This document shows positions 36,892 through 46,356 of a stretch of DNA of 64,000 nucleotides, piece after piece. Origin of the DNA: CAVSUR01 sp963731285 (GTDB lineage: Bacteria > Actinomycetota > Actinomycetes > Streptosporangiales > Streptosporangiaceae); the NCBI GenBank assembly GCA_963731285.1, contig CAVSUR010000009.1, positions 399,798-463,797 on the forward strand, written 5' to 3'. The number at the start of each line of letters is the position of its first letter. Position 1 is the first letter of the stretch. The position numbers were made by a program, and so were the translations under genes. Below the pieces are notes generated by a model. It searched no databases, had not been told where the DNA came from, and saw nothing but the letters and a program-made list of their open reading frames with translations.

Positions 36892-38097
36892 TTAGCGGGC
36901 GGGGAGGGCGGCGAGGACCGCGCAGACCCGGTCGATGTCGGCGTCGGCCAGACCGGGGTGCAGCGGCAGCGACAGCAGCTGGGGGAATATCGCGTCGGCG
37001 GCGGGCATCTGGGTGCACTCACCGTCGCCCAGCAGGCGGCGGAAGTACGGCTGGTGGTGCACCGGGATGAAATGGACCGAGGTGCCCACGCCGGCCTCGG
37101 CGAGGCGCTCGGCGGCCAGGTCCCGGTGCAGCCCGAACTCCGGGTGGATCCGCACGATGTACAGGTGCCACGCGTGCGTGTCCGCGACGGGCGCCCGGGG
37201 CGGCAGCTCGACGCCGGGCAGCCCGGCCAGCAGCCGGTCGTACCGGTCGGCGATCTCGGCCCGGCGCCGCTGCCAGCCGGCCAGCGAGCGGAGCTGCGCC
37301 CGGCCGATGGCCGCCTGGATGTCGGTGAAGTTGGCCTTCAGCCCGCTCTCCTCGACCGTGTACCGCCAGCTGCCGGATCGGTGGTACCGGCGCCAGGCGT
37401 CGCCGCTCATCCCGTGCAGCCGCATCCGGCGCAGCCGGGCGGCCAGCTCGCCGTCCGTGGTCGTGATCGCCCCGCCCTCGCCGATCGGCAGGTTCTTGGT
37501 GGCATAGAAGCTGAAGCAGGCCATCGCCGCGCCACCGCCGACCGGGCGGCCGCCGACCGCTGCGCCGAGGCCGTGCGCGGCGTCCTCGACGACCTGGCTC
37601 ACGTCGAGGCCGGCCGCGGCGGCGAGCCGGCCGCTGTCCACCGGATAGCCGGCCATGTGCTGGACAACCATCGCCCGCGCGCGGCCGCGCGCCGCCGCGG
37701 CCGCCACCCCCTCGGGGGTGACGGTCAGCGTCCGCTCGTCGGCATCTACCAGCACCGGCCTGAGCCGGGCGTGCACGATGGCCTGCACAGCGCCGCAGAA
37801 CGTCAGCGTCGGGGTCAGCACCCCCGAGCCGGGGGGGAGGTCCAGCGCGGTCAGCGCCATCTGGATCGCCGCGGTGCACGAGCTGACCGCGACGGCGTGC
37901 GGCGTCCCGACCCACTCCGCGAGCTCCCGCTCGAAGGCCACGGACTCGGCGCCCATCGTCACCCAGCCGCAGGCCAGCACCCGCAGTGCCGCCTGCTGCG
38001 CTTCGTCGGTGATGAACGTGCGGCAGAACGGGATCTCCCGCTGCGGGTCCGCCGGAGCGACCGTCCCGGCCGCCGCCGGCTGGCTGCTGACCGTCAT
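36892..38097 (-). CDS. DegT/DnrJ/EryC1/StrS-type sugar aminotransferase
   Basis: A PLP aminotransferase of 401 residues acting on nucleotide keto-sugars. The PLP lysine is K201 in FSFYATKNLPIGEGG; other blocks are VAVSSCTAAIQMALTAL, VVEDAAHGLGAAVGG and the C-terminal VHFIPVHHQPYFRRLLG. With the CapD-like 4,6-dehydratase two genes upstream it would make a UDP-4-amino-4,6-dideoxy sugar for the repeat unit. The start overlaps the glycosyltransferase stop (ATGA). Confidence 0.92.
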   Translation of the reverse strand: MTVSSQPAAAGTVAPADPQREIPFCRTFITDEAQQAALRVLACGWVTMGAESVAFERELAEWVGTPHAVAVSSCTAAIQMALTALDLPPGSGVLTPTLTFCGAVQAIVHARLRPVLVDADERTLTVTPEGVAAAAARGRARAMVVQHMAGYPVDSGRLAAAAGLDVSQVVEDAAHGLGAAVGGRPVGGGAAMACFSFYATKNLPIGEGGAITTTDGELAARLRRMRLHGMSGDAWRRYHRSGSWRYTVEESGLKANFTDIQAAIGRAQLRSLAGWQRRRAEIADRYDRLLAGLPGVELPPRAPVADTHAWHLYIVRIHPEFGLHRDLAAERLAEAGVGTSVHFIPVHHQPYFRRLLGDGECTQMPAADAIFPQLLSLPLHPGLADADIDRVCAVLAALPAR

Positions 38098-39272
38098 GAT
38101 CCGATCGCTTCCAGCGCGGGCGCGGGGCCCTGCGGCGGCACCGGTACCGGACTCCGGTAGGTCTGATCCAGGATCGTGCCCAGGGCCTGGGGGGTCAGCT
38201 CATCGCCGAGCTGCGCCCGCCCGGCGGCCCCGAGCCGGGCCGCGGTGGCGGGGTTGTCGACGAGGTGCCGCAGCGCCCGGCCGAGCAAGTCCGGCCGCCC
38301 GGCCGGGACCAGCAGGCCGGTCTCGCCGGCCACCACGATATTGGGGACGGCGTTGACCGCGGTGGCCACCACCGGCCTGGCCGCAGCCATCGCCTCCACG
38401 ATCGCGCAGGGCAGGCCCTCGTAGCGGCTGGCCATCGCGAAGACATCCAGCCCGGGCAGCAGGGCGTCCACATCGGTTCGCTCGCCCAGGAACGCCATCC
38501 GGCTGCTGAGCCCCCGCCGTGCCGCCAGCTTCTGCGTCGCAGCGCGCAGCGGCCCGTCGCCGATCCACACGCCGTACACGTCGTCGCGGCCGATGTGGGC
38601 CAGCGCGGTGACGAAGTCGTCGGGCGCCTTCTGGTAATCCAGCCGGCCGACGGTGCCCACCACGTACATGCCGGGCGGTATGCCCAGCAGCCGCCGGGCC
38701 TCGGCCCGGTCCGTCGGCTGCGGTACCGGGCCGGCGGTGACCGCGACCCCGATCGTCCGCACCTTCTCCGGCGAGGCGATGCGCCGCCGGATCGCCTCGG
38801 CCGCGACTGCGGGTCCGACCGCGAGGAACGCGTCGGTGATCGTGCCCAGGTACCGCTCGATCCGCAGGTACGCGGTACGGCGCGGCCAGGACTGGAACTC
38901 GTGGAACGGGAAGCCGTGATAGGTGTGGACGACCTGCTTGATCCCGACGTGATGAGCGGCCATCCGGCCGAGCGCCCCGGCCTTGGAGCTGTGGGTATGG
39001 ACGACGTCGTATCTGCCGTCGCCGAGCAGGCTCTTCAGCGCGGCCAGCGCGCGGCGGTCGTCGGCGGGCGTGATCTCACTGCGCAGCGTGTCCAGCACGA
39101 TCACCTCGAAGCCGGCTGCCTGGGCCTGCTGCACGAGCCGGCTGCCGCTGCCGATGATGAATACGACCTCGTAGCGCTCGGGATCCAGGGCCAGCGCGCC
39201 GCGCAGCGCGACCCCGCCGGCTCCCGCCATGAAGCGGGTCACCACCTGGGCCACCCGCACTCGTGCCGTCAT
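38094..39272 (-). CDS. Glycosyltransferase family 4
   Basis: 392 residues, GT-B fold. The N-terminal acceptor domain begins VRVAQVVTRFMAGAGGVALR and has DVVHTHSSKAGALGRMAA. The C-terminal donor domain has VVGTVGRLDYQKAPDDFVTA and the E-x7-E motif EGLPCAIVEAMAAARPVVAT. It builds the lipid-linked repeat in the cytoplasm. Start ATG 39272 (ATGA overlap with the previous gene); the stop overlaps the DegT start. Confidence 0.92.
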   Translation of the reverse strand: MTARVRVAQVVTRFMAGAGGVALRGALALDPERYEVVFIIGSGSRLVQQAQAAGFEVIVLDTLRSEITPADDRRALAALKSLLGDGRYDVVHTHSSKAGALGRMAAHHVGIKQVVHTYHGFPFHEFQSWPRRTAYLRIERYLGTITDAFLAVGPAVAAEAIRRRIASPEKVRTIGVAVTAGPVPQPTDRAEARRLLGIPPGMYVVGTVGRLDYQKAPDDFVTALAHIGRDDVYGVWIGDGPLRAATQKLAARRGLSSRMAFLGERTDVDALLPGLDVFAMASRYEGLPCAIVEAMAAARPVVATAVNAVPNIVVAGETGLLVPAGRPDLLGRALRHLVDNPATAARLGAAGRAQLGDELTPQALGTILDQTYRSPVPVPPQGPAPALEAIGS

Positions 39273-40297
39273 CTGTGCACCTCCGCTTCCGCGCCCGCAT
39301 CCAGCAGGCCCTCCAGCAGTGCCCCCGGCCGCTCGCCGAGGATGATCTGCGTGCACGGCAGGCTCGCGGCCAGCGCGCTGGCGACCTGGCCGACCGCCGG
39401 ATGCGGATCACCCGCCCCGGTGCCGAGGGCCAGGGTGGCGGCGAAGGCCCAGTAGCGCCGCAGCTCGCCGGCCATGTAGGTGCCCGCGGCCAGGAACCTG
39501 GCCGCGTCCTGCGGCGCGCACGGCCTGGCGGTGGCGGCCGCCCCGGTCCCGCGGCGGAGCACCACCAGCAGGTCGGGCGTAAGCTCCCCCACCCGCGACA
39601 GCCAGGGAGCCTCGCGGCGGCCGTGCGGCATGCGGCGGCCGCCCCGCCCGGGGCCGCCGGCCCCGGCGGGGCCGCCAGGCTCGCCCTCCCCGGCCGGCAC
39701 CCGCCTGGGCTCGAGCAGGCCCCAGGCACTGTGCCCGTCACTGACGCAGATGTTGTCGCTCGTGGCCTTGCCGCCGCGGCCCAGCTCCGCATTGACCAGG
39801 GTGGATTTCCCGACGCCGCCGGGCCCGGCGATCAGCACCGCGCGGCCGGGGCCCGCCGTGCAGACCGACGCGTGCAGCGGCGCACGGCCGTGCTGCTGAG
39901 CCCGCCACAGGGCCGGGTACTGCAGCAGCACCGCCCGGATTAGCAGCCGCGCCCGGGCTCGCAGCAGCGCCGACGCCGCCCGCCCGGTCAGCGCCGGGCG
40001 CCACCGGGCGGCTACCTCCAGGGTCGGCCCGGCCACGGTGACCAGCAGGTCAAGGCCGGACGAGCAGGCGTTGCGCACGATGACCTGGCCGGGGCGCCGC
40101 CAGGCGTCCCTGGTGAGCACGGCCCATCCCGCGGTGTCGAAGGGCTCGGCGGTGTCCTCGACGCTGATCCGCACGTCGGGACGGCAGGCCGGCGCGGCCT
40201 GCTCACTGCCCAGGCCCTCGGCCAGCACGCCCGCGAGCCAGCCGTGCGCGCACGTGATCTCGACCTGCTCGCCCGCGGTCTGCAGTGCCGTGCGCAT
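39269..40297 (-). CDS. HPr-kinase-like P-loop protein of the polysaccharide operon
   Basis: 342 residues. Walker A is AGPGGVGKST (about 157-166), preceded by LHASVCTAGPGRAVL, as in the HPr kinase/phosphorylase-like proteins found in capsule and exopolysaccharide clusters. The first 140 residues are an unclassified domain. It may phosphorylate a small molecule or protein in the pathway. ATG 40297 overlaps the preceding stop by one base (TGATG). Confidence 0.75.
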   Translation of the reverse strand: MRTALQTAGEQVEITCAHGWLAGVLAEGLGSEQAAPACRPDVRISVEDTAEPFDTAGWAVLTRDAWRRPGQVIVRNACSSGLDLLVTVAGPTLEVAARWRPALTGRAASALLRARARLLIRAVLLQYPALWRAQQHGRAPLHASVCTAGPGRAVLIAGPGGVGKSTLVNAELGRGGKATSDNICVSDGHSAWGLLEPRRVPAGEGEPGGPAGAGGPGRGGRRMPHGRREAPWLSRVGELTPDLLVVLRRGTGAAATARPCAPQDAARFLAAGTYMAGELRRYWAFAATLALGTGAGDPHPAVGQVASALAASLPCTQIILGERPGALLEGLLDAGAEAEVHR

Positions 40298-41829
40298 CAG
40301 GACTCGTCCGGGTACGGCGCCGCCAGCGCCGCCGCGAGCTCGGCGGTACTGGCCGCCGCAGCCGTGTAGTCCGGCATCAGATCCTCGAACATCGCCCGGA
40401 CCTGACTGTCCTCGCCGTCCCCCGCGGCCGAGTACAGCTTCTCCAGCCGTCCGGCGAAGTCATCGGGCAGGCGGGCCGGCCGGGTCGCCGAGACGGACGG
40501 GTTGACAGTCGGCAGCCGCTCCTCGCTCGCGCCGAAGAGCGCCTCGTGCAGCTTCTCGCCCGGCCGCATGCCGGTGAAGCGGATCTGCACGTCCTGGACG
40601 TGCAGCTGCTCGGCGTACCGGCGCACCAGGTCGACGATGCGCACCGGCTCGCCCATGTCGAGCACGAAGGTCTCCCCGTACTCGGCCATCGGCGCAGCCG
40701 ACAAGACCAGGCCCACGGCCTCTTCCACGGTCATGAAGAACCGGGTCACCTCGGGATCAGTGACCGTGACCGGATCGCCGCGCTCGACCTGCTCGGCCAC
40801 CACGGTCAGGAAGGACCCCCGGCTGCCCAGCACGTTGCCGAAGCGCACCGAGCAGACCTGCGTCGGCCCGCCGGAGTGCGCCTGCACGATCATCTCGGCG
40901 AGCCGCTTGGTGGCGCCCAGCACCGACCGCGGGTCGGCGGCCTTGTCCGTGGAGATCAGCACGAACCGGCTGGTGCCCGACTCCTGCGCGGCCTGCACCA
41001 GGTGCTGGGTGCCGAGCACGTTGGACTTCACGCCCTCGCACGGGTACCGCTCGAGCAGCGGCAAGTGCTTGTGGGCGGCGGCGTGGAACACCACATCCGG
41101 CCGCACGGTCCTGAACACCTGCCGGATCCTGGCCTGGTCGCGGATGTCCGCGATGATCACTTCCGGGCTGTTGAGCAGCGCCTCGCCGTCGAGTTCCAGC
41201 TGCAGGGTGTGCAGGTTAGACTCGTCGTGATCAAGCATGTGCAGCGACGCGGCCTCGTAGCTGCGGATCTGGCGGCACAGTTCCTGGCCGATCGACCCGC
41301 CCGCGCCGGTCACCAGCACCCGGGCACCGGCCAGCATGGCCCGGGTGGGTGGCTGCAGGACCCGGCGCTCCTGACGGCCCAGCAGGGCATTGAACCGGAC
41401 CGCGCGCATGTCCGCGGCCCGCGCGGCCCGCTCGACGGCGGACAGGAACGAGGGCAGGAACCGGACCCGGGTACCGGTGTCAGCGGCGTCCCGGATCAGC
41501 GCGCTCAGCGTCTCGGGCGGCAGCGAGGGGATCGCGATGACGATCGCCTCCAGCGCGTGCTCGCGCACGATGCGGCGCAGGTCGCGCAGCCTGCCGAGCA
41601 CCGGCAGGCCGGACACCGAGCGCACCCTGGCGTCGTCGTCGAGGCACGCCACCGGCCGCAGCCCGTAATCCGGAGAACGCCGCAGGTCGCGGATCAGCGT
41701 CCGGGCGGCGGCACCGCCGCCGACGATCAGCGTGCGCAGCCCCGGCTGATCCGGCCGGTAACGATCCCTGGCCCAGGGTGCCGCGGACCGCCACCGCTCG
41801 TGGCCGCCTGCCGCCTTGACCTGGCTCAT
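40297..41829 (-). CDS. CapD/PglF-type nucleotide-sugar 4,6-dehydratase
   Basis: 510 residues: a first Rossmann domain (LRTLIVGGGAAARTLIRDLR) and an SDR catalytic domain (RVLVTGAGGSIGQELCRQI, FHAAAHKHLPLLE, STDKAADPRSVLGATKRLAE). The usual PglF/WbpM layout has four N-terminal membrane helices; these are missing, so the protein should be soluble. It likely forms a UDP-4-keto-6-deoxy sugar for the DegT aminotransferase. ATGA overlap with the Wzz-like gene upstream. Confidence 0.9.
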   Translation of the reverse strand: MSQVKAAGGHERWRSAAPWARDRYRPDQPGLRTLIVGGGAAARTLIRDLRRSPDYGLRPVACLDDDARVRSVSGLPVLGRLRDLRRIVREHALEAIVIAIPSLPPETLSALIRDAADTGTRVRFLPSFLSAVERAARAADMRAVRFNALLGRQERRVLQPPTRAMLAGARVLVTGAGGSIGQELCRQIRSYEAASLHMLDHDESNLHTLQLELDGEALLNSPEVIIADIRDQARIRQVFRTVRPDVVFHAAAHKHLPLLERYPCEGVKSNVLGTQHLVQAAQESGTSRFVLISTDKAADPRSVLGATKRLAEMIVQAHSGGPTQVCSVRFGNVLGSRGSFLTVVAEQVERGDPVTVTDPEVTRFFMTVEEAVGLVLSAAPMAEYGETFVLDMGEPVRIVDLVRRYAEQLHVQDVQIRFTGMRPGEKLHEALFGASEERLPTVNPSVSATRPARLPDDFAGRLEKLYSAAGDGEDSQVRAMFEDLMPDYTAAAASTAELAAALAAPYPDES

Positions 41830-43418
41830 AGCACTGCCCCCAGTTGCTGCGTCTTCTCCCCGTCGGCGGCATCCGCGGGCCTGGGCCCCGGGCCGCCGCT
41901 GCCCTCGTCATCGGTGCTGTCGTCCGCGGCTTCCCCGTCCGCGAAGCCCGTCTGCCCGGCGGCTGCCCCGTCCGCGATATCCGCGGCCTCTTCCTCCGCG
42001 GCGAGTTCTTCCTCGGCGAGCGCCGTGCCGCTGCCGGCCGGCGGCAGGGCGGCCGGCGCGGCCTGCCGCCGGCGGCCACGACGCTGGCTCACCCCGATGA
42101 CCCCCAGCAGCGGCCAGCCCGTGGTCACGCCGAGGTCCACGGCCTCATCCAGCGCAGCGCGCGGCGCGAACCGGGACAGCACCAAGACCAGCGCGGGCTC
42201 GTCCGGCCGGCCCCGGAGGGTGAGGTCGGGCAGCGCGGCCACGGTCAGCCCGGTGCGAGCTGAACTGGCGGCCAGCAGATGCGGGCTGACGGTGCCGAGC
42301 GGGCCTGAGGAGGTCTTGCCGTCGGCGGCTGGGTGGTGCGCAGCCAGCGGCGTGATGCCCGGTATCCTTGCTCCCTCACGTACCGAGGTGCCGGCGCCGT
42401 CCAGCGACTCGGTGACGGCGTGCATGCCCTGGTTGAGGCACGCGGCCAGTGCGCTGAGCTGAGCCGGCGGGACAGGGCCGGTGAGCACCAGGGTGCGCGC
42501 GCCCAGCCGGTGGGCGGCCAGGTCCAGCCGGGTGGCCAGCTCCAGGTCGGCCGTGGCCGCGTTGTCCCTGGTGACCTGCGCATCGCCGAGCAGCACCAGG
42601 CTCAGTTCCCTGGCCGCCGCGCCTGGCTCGGCCAGGGTGGGCCGGGCCAGCTCGCGGATCGTGGCGATAAGCAGGCCGATCACCAGCCCGAGCAGGCCGG
42701 CCAGGGCGCAGTAGGAGGCAACGTGCCGGGACTGGGAGATCGCGTAACTGGGCGCGCTGATGACCCCGGCTCCCTCGTTAACGGTGCTGCTGGCCAGGAC
42801 CTGCTGCACGGCCGCCGAGTTGGCCGTCAGCTGATTCCCGATCGATGTCAGCTGGGCGATCAGCGCCTGGACTCCGGCGCTGGTGCCCGGCAGCCTGGTG
42901 GTGGCCAGCTGCTTGAGCAGCCTGGCCTTGGACTGATTCAGCTGGTTGCGCTGGGTGGTCAGCGAGGCCAGCTCCTGGCTGGTCTGGGTGCCGAGTCCGT
43001 TGAGCTTGCTGACGATCCGGCCGGCGAGCGCCCCGCTGAGCCGGATGGCGACCTGCGGGTTCGGGCTCGTCACGGTCAGCGTGACGACAGCGGAGGTGCC
43101 GAGTGAGGTGACGGTGATGTCGTGCCGCGCGACGGTAAGAGGGTCGGCGCCGACGCCGGCGCTGTTGATCGCGGCCTGCACCAGGGCCGGGCTGGTCGCG
43201 ACTGCGGTCACCTGGCTGAGAATCGCCGTCACCTGGGTATCAGCCTGCGGCTCGGCGGACTGCGCCTGTAGGCTCGCGGAGGCGGCGTAGGTTACCGGCC
43301 GAGTCAGCAGGTAGGGGGCCAGCAGGGCCACCGGGAGCACGGTCAGGACCAGGAGCAGCCACCGGTGCCGCCAGAAGATGCGCCGCATCCCCTCGTTCGC
43401 CTCCACGGCAGCCCTCAC
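41826..43418 (-). CDS. Wzz-type chain-length / co-polymerase protein, first gene of the operon
   Basis: 530 residues. A short cytoplasmic N-terminus, a membrane helix (LLLVLTVLPVALLAPYLL), an extracytoplasmic coiled-coil domain (about 40-225, TQTSQELASLTTQRNQLNQS), a second membrane helix (ALAGLLGLVIGLLIATIREL) and a cytoplasmic domain shaped like a BY-kinase remnant but with no Walker A motif, then an acidic tail. It should set polymer length. GTG 43418 is preceded by GGAG; a further in-frame start lies at 43388. It is divergent from a phosphoesterase gene. Confidence 0.83.
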   Translation of the reverse strand: MRAAVEANEGMRRIFWRHRWLLLVLTVLPVALLAPYLLTRPVTYAASASLQAQSAEPQADTQVTAILSQVTAVATSPALVQAAINSAGVGADPLTVARHDITVTSLGTSAVVTLTVTSPNPQVAIRLSGALAGRIVSKLNGLGTQTSQELASLTTQRNQLNQSKARLLKQLATTRLPGTSAGVQALIAQLTSIGNQLTANSAAVQQVLASSTVNEGAGVISAPSYAISQSRHVASYCALAGLLGLVIGLLIATIRELARPTLAEPGAAARELSLVLLGDAQVTRDNAATADLELATRLDLAAHRLGARTLVLTGPVPPAQLSALAACLNQGMHAVTESLDGAGTSVREGARIPGITPLAAHHPAADGKTSSGPLGTVSPHLLAASSARTGLTVAALPDLTLRGRPDEPALVLVLSRFAPRAALDEAVDLGVTTGWPLLGVIGVSQRRGRRRQAAPAALPPAGSGTALAEEELAAEEEAADIADGAAAGQTGFADGEAADDSTDDEGSGGPGPRPADAADGEKTQQLGAVL

Positions 43419-43546
43419 CCCATCTCCACTCGTGATGGATCCTCAACGTAGGGGCCGCAGGTCGCGGCAGCCTCGGCCAACAAAGGGTTTCGTTCTACGT
43501 CCTTTGCATGAGTGGGCCGGCCGCAAGGGCTGCTTATGCTCGGTGG
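43419..43546. promoter_or_regulatory. Divergent promoter region of the polysaccharide operon
   Basis: The only sizeable gap in front of the ten-gene operon. It holds two inverted CTACGT-type half-sites, ACGTAG at 43447-43452 and CTACGT at 43496-43501. These are the same hexamers that form the core of the inverted repeats upstream of the two beta-helix genes. The -35/-10 elements are not obvious. Confidence 0.4.
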
Positions 43547-44528
43547 ATGCCGCCACCGACTCGCCTTACCGGCCGGCCATTCCTGGCCGTCGCCAGCATC
43601 TGGCTCGCCTGCTGTGCGCTCATCGCAGGGTGCGGCGCGGCAGCCGCCGGGGGATCCGCGGCAAAGCCCTCGGCGCCCGCGGTCCCGGCCCGTTCGGCCG
43701 AGCCGGCTTCGTCAGGATCGGCGCAGGCTGGACGCCCGGCTGACGAAGATCCTCGTGATCATGGACGAGAACCACAGCATCCAGCAGGTCTTTCCGTCCC
43801 ACATGCCGTACCTGTGGAGCCTGGCGCGCCGGTACGCCCGGGCCACCGCGTGGAGTGACGTCGGCCATCCCAGCCTGCCGAATTACCTCGGCATCTTCGG
43901 CGGCTCGGCCTTTAACGAGCCGCAGGACTGCATGCCGGGCCCTGGCTGCACCTATCCCGGGCCATCGGTATTCGGGCAGGCGATAGCACGAGGCGAAACC
44001 GCCCGGTCATATGAGCAATCCATGCCGGCGCGCTGCGACCAGTCACTGAGCGGCAATTACGACCCGAACCACAATCCCTGGGTCTACTTCCCCAGCGAGG
44101 CGCGGCTGTGCAAGGCCGATGACGTTCCGGCCGGCACGGTCACCAGCGGCTCGCTGATCTCCGACATCCGGCGGGGGGGATTGCCGAATGTCGGGCTCAT
44201 CACGCCGAACCTCATCGACGATGCGCATAACGGCACGCTGGCGGACGCCGACAGTTTCCTGCGCACCTGGCTGCCCGCGCTGATGTCCGGCCCCGACTGG
44301 CGCTCCGGGCGGCTGGTAATCGTCGTGACCTTCGACGAAGGGGAGACCACCGAGCAGGTGCCGGCCGTGATCCTCGCCCCCGGCCGGCCTGGCGTGGTGC
44401 TGCGCCATCCCACCAGCCATTACGCGCTGACCCGGCTGATCGACCAGGTCATCGGCGCGGCGCCGCTGCGGCGCGCCGCGGCCGCCATCAGCGTGGCGCC
44501 GCTGCTCGGCCTGCACACCGGAGCGTGA
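43547..44528 (+). pseudogene. Phosphoesterase-family (PF04185) lipoprotein, frame broken
   Basis: Exported phosphatase/phospholipase C-like protein. The N-terminus carries a lipoprotein signal (LAVASIWLACCALIAGC with Cys as lipidation site). After a Ser/Ala/Pro linker and one frame change near 43735 the catalytic domain follows: LTKILVIMDENHSIQQVF, DVGHPSLPNYLGIFGGSAFN, LPNVGLITPNLIDDAHNG and VVTFDEGE. The first block matches the ENHS motif of the family and the last its metal-binding Asp-Glu. It probably acts on phosphate esters at the cell surface. Confidence 0.82.
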
Positions 44529-44537
44529 GCTGACCGC

Positions 44538-44587
44538 CGCGCAGACCAGGGAACCCGCAACGAGCGCAGACCAGGAAACCGCAAGGA
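44538..44587 (+). repeat. Imperfect 24-base direct repeat before the formyltransferase gene
   Basis: GCGCAGACCAGGGAACCCGC followed after five bases by GCGCAGACCAGGAAACCGC; each copy ends CAACGA or CAAGGA, the second supplying the ribosome binding site AAGGAG. Role unknown; it may be a local duplication. Confidence 0.5.
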
Positions 44588-44596
44588 GCCGTGATC

Positions 44597-45680
44597 GTGA
44601 ATCAGCCGCAGCAGGCAGGCCCGGGCCGCATTGTCTTCGTCGGCGCGGTGCACGAGGCGCAGCCAGCCCTGGCGGCGCTGCTCGCTGGGCCGGCCGAGGT
44701 GGCCGGGGTGGTGACGGCGTCCGCAGACCCGGCGGGGCCGGCCCTCGGGCTACGTGGACCTCGAGCCGCTGGCGGCAGCGCACGGGGTACCGGTGCGGCG
44801 GTGCGCGGACATCAATGCTGAGGCCCAGGTTGAGGACATCCGGGGGCTGGAGCCGGACCTGATCGTCGTCGTCGGCTGGACTCGGCTGCTCCGCCCGCCG
44901 CTGCTGGCCGTCCCGCCGCGCGGCTGCGTCGGCTTCCACGCCTCGCTGCTGCCGCGCTACCGCGGCCGGGCGCCGGTGAACTGGGCCATCCTGCGCGGCG
45001 AGGAGGTCACCGGGAACACGATGATGTACCTGGACGCGGGGACCGACACCGGCGACATCGTCGATCAGCGCCAGGTGCCGATCGGGCCGGATGACACCTG
45101 CGCCACCGTGTACGAGCGGGTGGCGCAGGCCGGGGCGGCAATGCTGACCGAGCAGGTGCCGGCGCTGCTGGCCGGAACCGCGCCGCGCCGGCCGCAGGGC
45201 GCCGGGGACAGCGGGCTGCTGCCCAAGCGCACCCCGCGGATGGGCATCACCGACTGGAACCGGCCGGCCCGCTCGGTGCACGACTGGATCCGTGCCCTGA
45301 CGCTGCCGTATCCCGGCGCCTTCGGGTACAGATCGGGCCGCAAGATCATGTTCTGGGCATCGGCGCTGCCCGGCCCCGGCGCTGACGGCCAGCCGGGCGA
45401 GGTGATCGGCTACGCCGGCGACGCCGTGCGGATCGCGGCAGCCAGTGCGAGCGTGCTCGTCACCGCGATGTCCGATGAGGGCGCTGCGCCCGAGCCGGCG
45501 GCGGCCTGGGCGGCCCGCACCGGACTGCGCCCCGGCGACCGGTTCGACGCTGTCGACCCGGTGACGGCGGCCTGGGCGCTCGGCCACGGCCCGGCTCCCC
45601 GGGCCGGGGCGGCGGCGATGCATCCGGCTGCCGTCACGACGGCCAGTACGGCGGCCAGCGCAGCGGCCGGGCCGAGGTAG
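44597..45680 (+). pseudogene. Formyltransferase (Fmt/ArnA-like), probable sugar N-formyltransferase, frame broken
   Basis: Formyl-tetrahydrofolate-dependent transferase fold: IVFVGAVHEAQPALAALLAG at the N-terminus, PDLIVVVGWTRLLRPPLL, the active-site loop GFHASLLPRYRGRAPVNWAI and the downstream LDAGTDTGDIVDQ with the catalytic Asp. The catalytic Asn of Fmt (N-x-H) is Gly here, as in several sugar formyltransferases. The C-terminal domain is short. One frame change near 44750. GTG 44597 is preceded by AAGGAG at 44583-44588. It forms an operon with a PIG-L deacetylase, which suggests N-formylation of a freed amino sugar rather than of Met-tRNA. Confidence 0.78.
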
Positions 45681-45685
45681 CCGTC

Positions 45686-46356
45686 ATGTCGGTCACCCGA
45701 GTCATGGTCATCGGCGCGCACCCCGACGACGAGATCCTCGGCGCCGGAGCCACGCTGGCCCGGCACGTCCGGTCCGGGGACGAGGTACACGCGGTCGTCA
45801 TCGCCGACGGGGCAGGCAGCCGGTACCCGGACGAGATGCTGGGGACGCTGGAGAAAGAGGCGCGGCGGGCCGCCGAGACGATCGGCTTCGCCTCGCTGCG
45901 GCTCCAGGCGCTGCCCGACCAGCGGCTGGATACCGTCCCGTTCATCGAGCTCACCCAGCTGATCGAGGGGGTGCTGGACGAGATCGACCCGCAGCTGGTC
46001 TACACCCACTTCCCCGCGGACGTGAACGCCGACCACGGCCTGGTCGCGCGCGCGGCCTGGACGGCCTGCCGCCCGTATTACCGCCGGCCCTGCGCCGGTT
46101 CGCGGTGTTCGAGACTCCCTCGTCCACCGAATGGGCCTGGCCGATGGGCGACACTGCCCTGCAGCCCAATCACTTCGTCGATATCACCGGCACGCTGGAC
46201 ATCAAGATCGCCGCCATGGAGTGCTACGAGACCGAACTGCGCGACTATCCGCATCCCCGCTCCAGCCGTGCCCTGCGCGAGCGGGCCGCGTTCTGGGGCA
46301 GCCATGTCGGGCGGCCCGCCGCGGAGCCGTTCCGGGTGCTCAGGGAGGTAGAATGA
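45686..46356 (+). pseudogene. PIG-L/LmbE family deacetylase, frame broken
   Basis: Zinc-dependent N-deacetylase of GlcNAc-type substrates. Metal-binding AHPDDE (residues 11-16) and the second ligand block THFPADVNADHG are present; the C-terminal part contains ALQPNHFVDITGTLDIKI. One frame change near 46090. It starts five bases after the formyltransferase stop and its own stop overlaps the next start (ATGA), so all three genes are one operon. It is likely to free an amino group that the formyltransferase then modifies. Confidence 0.87.
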
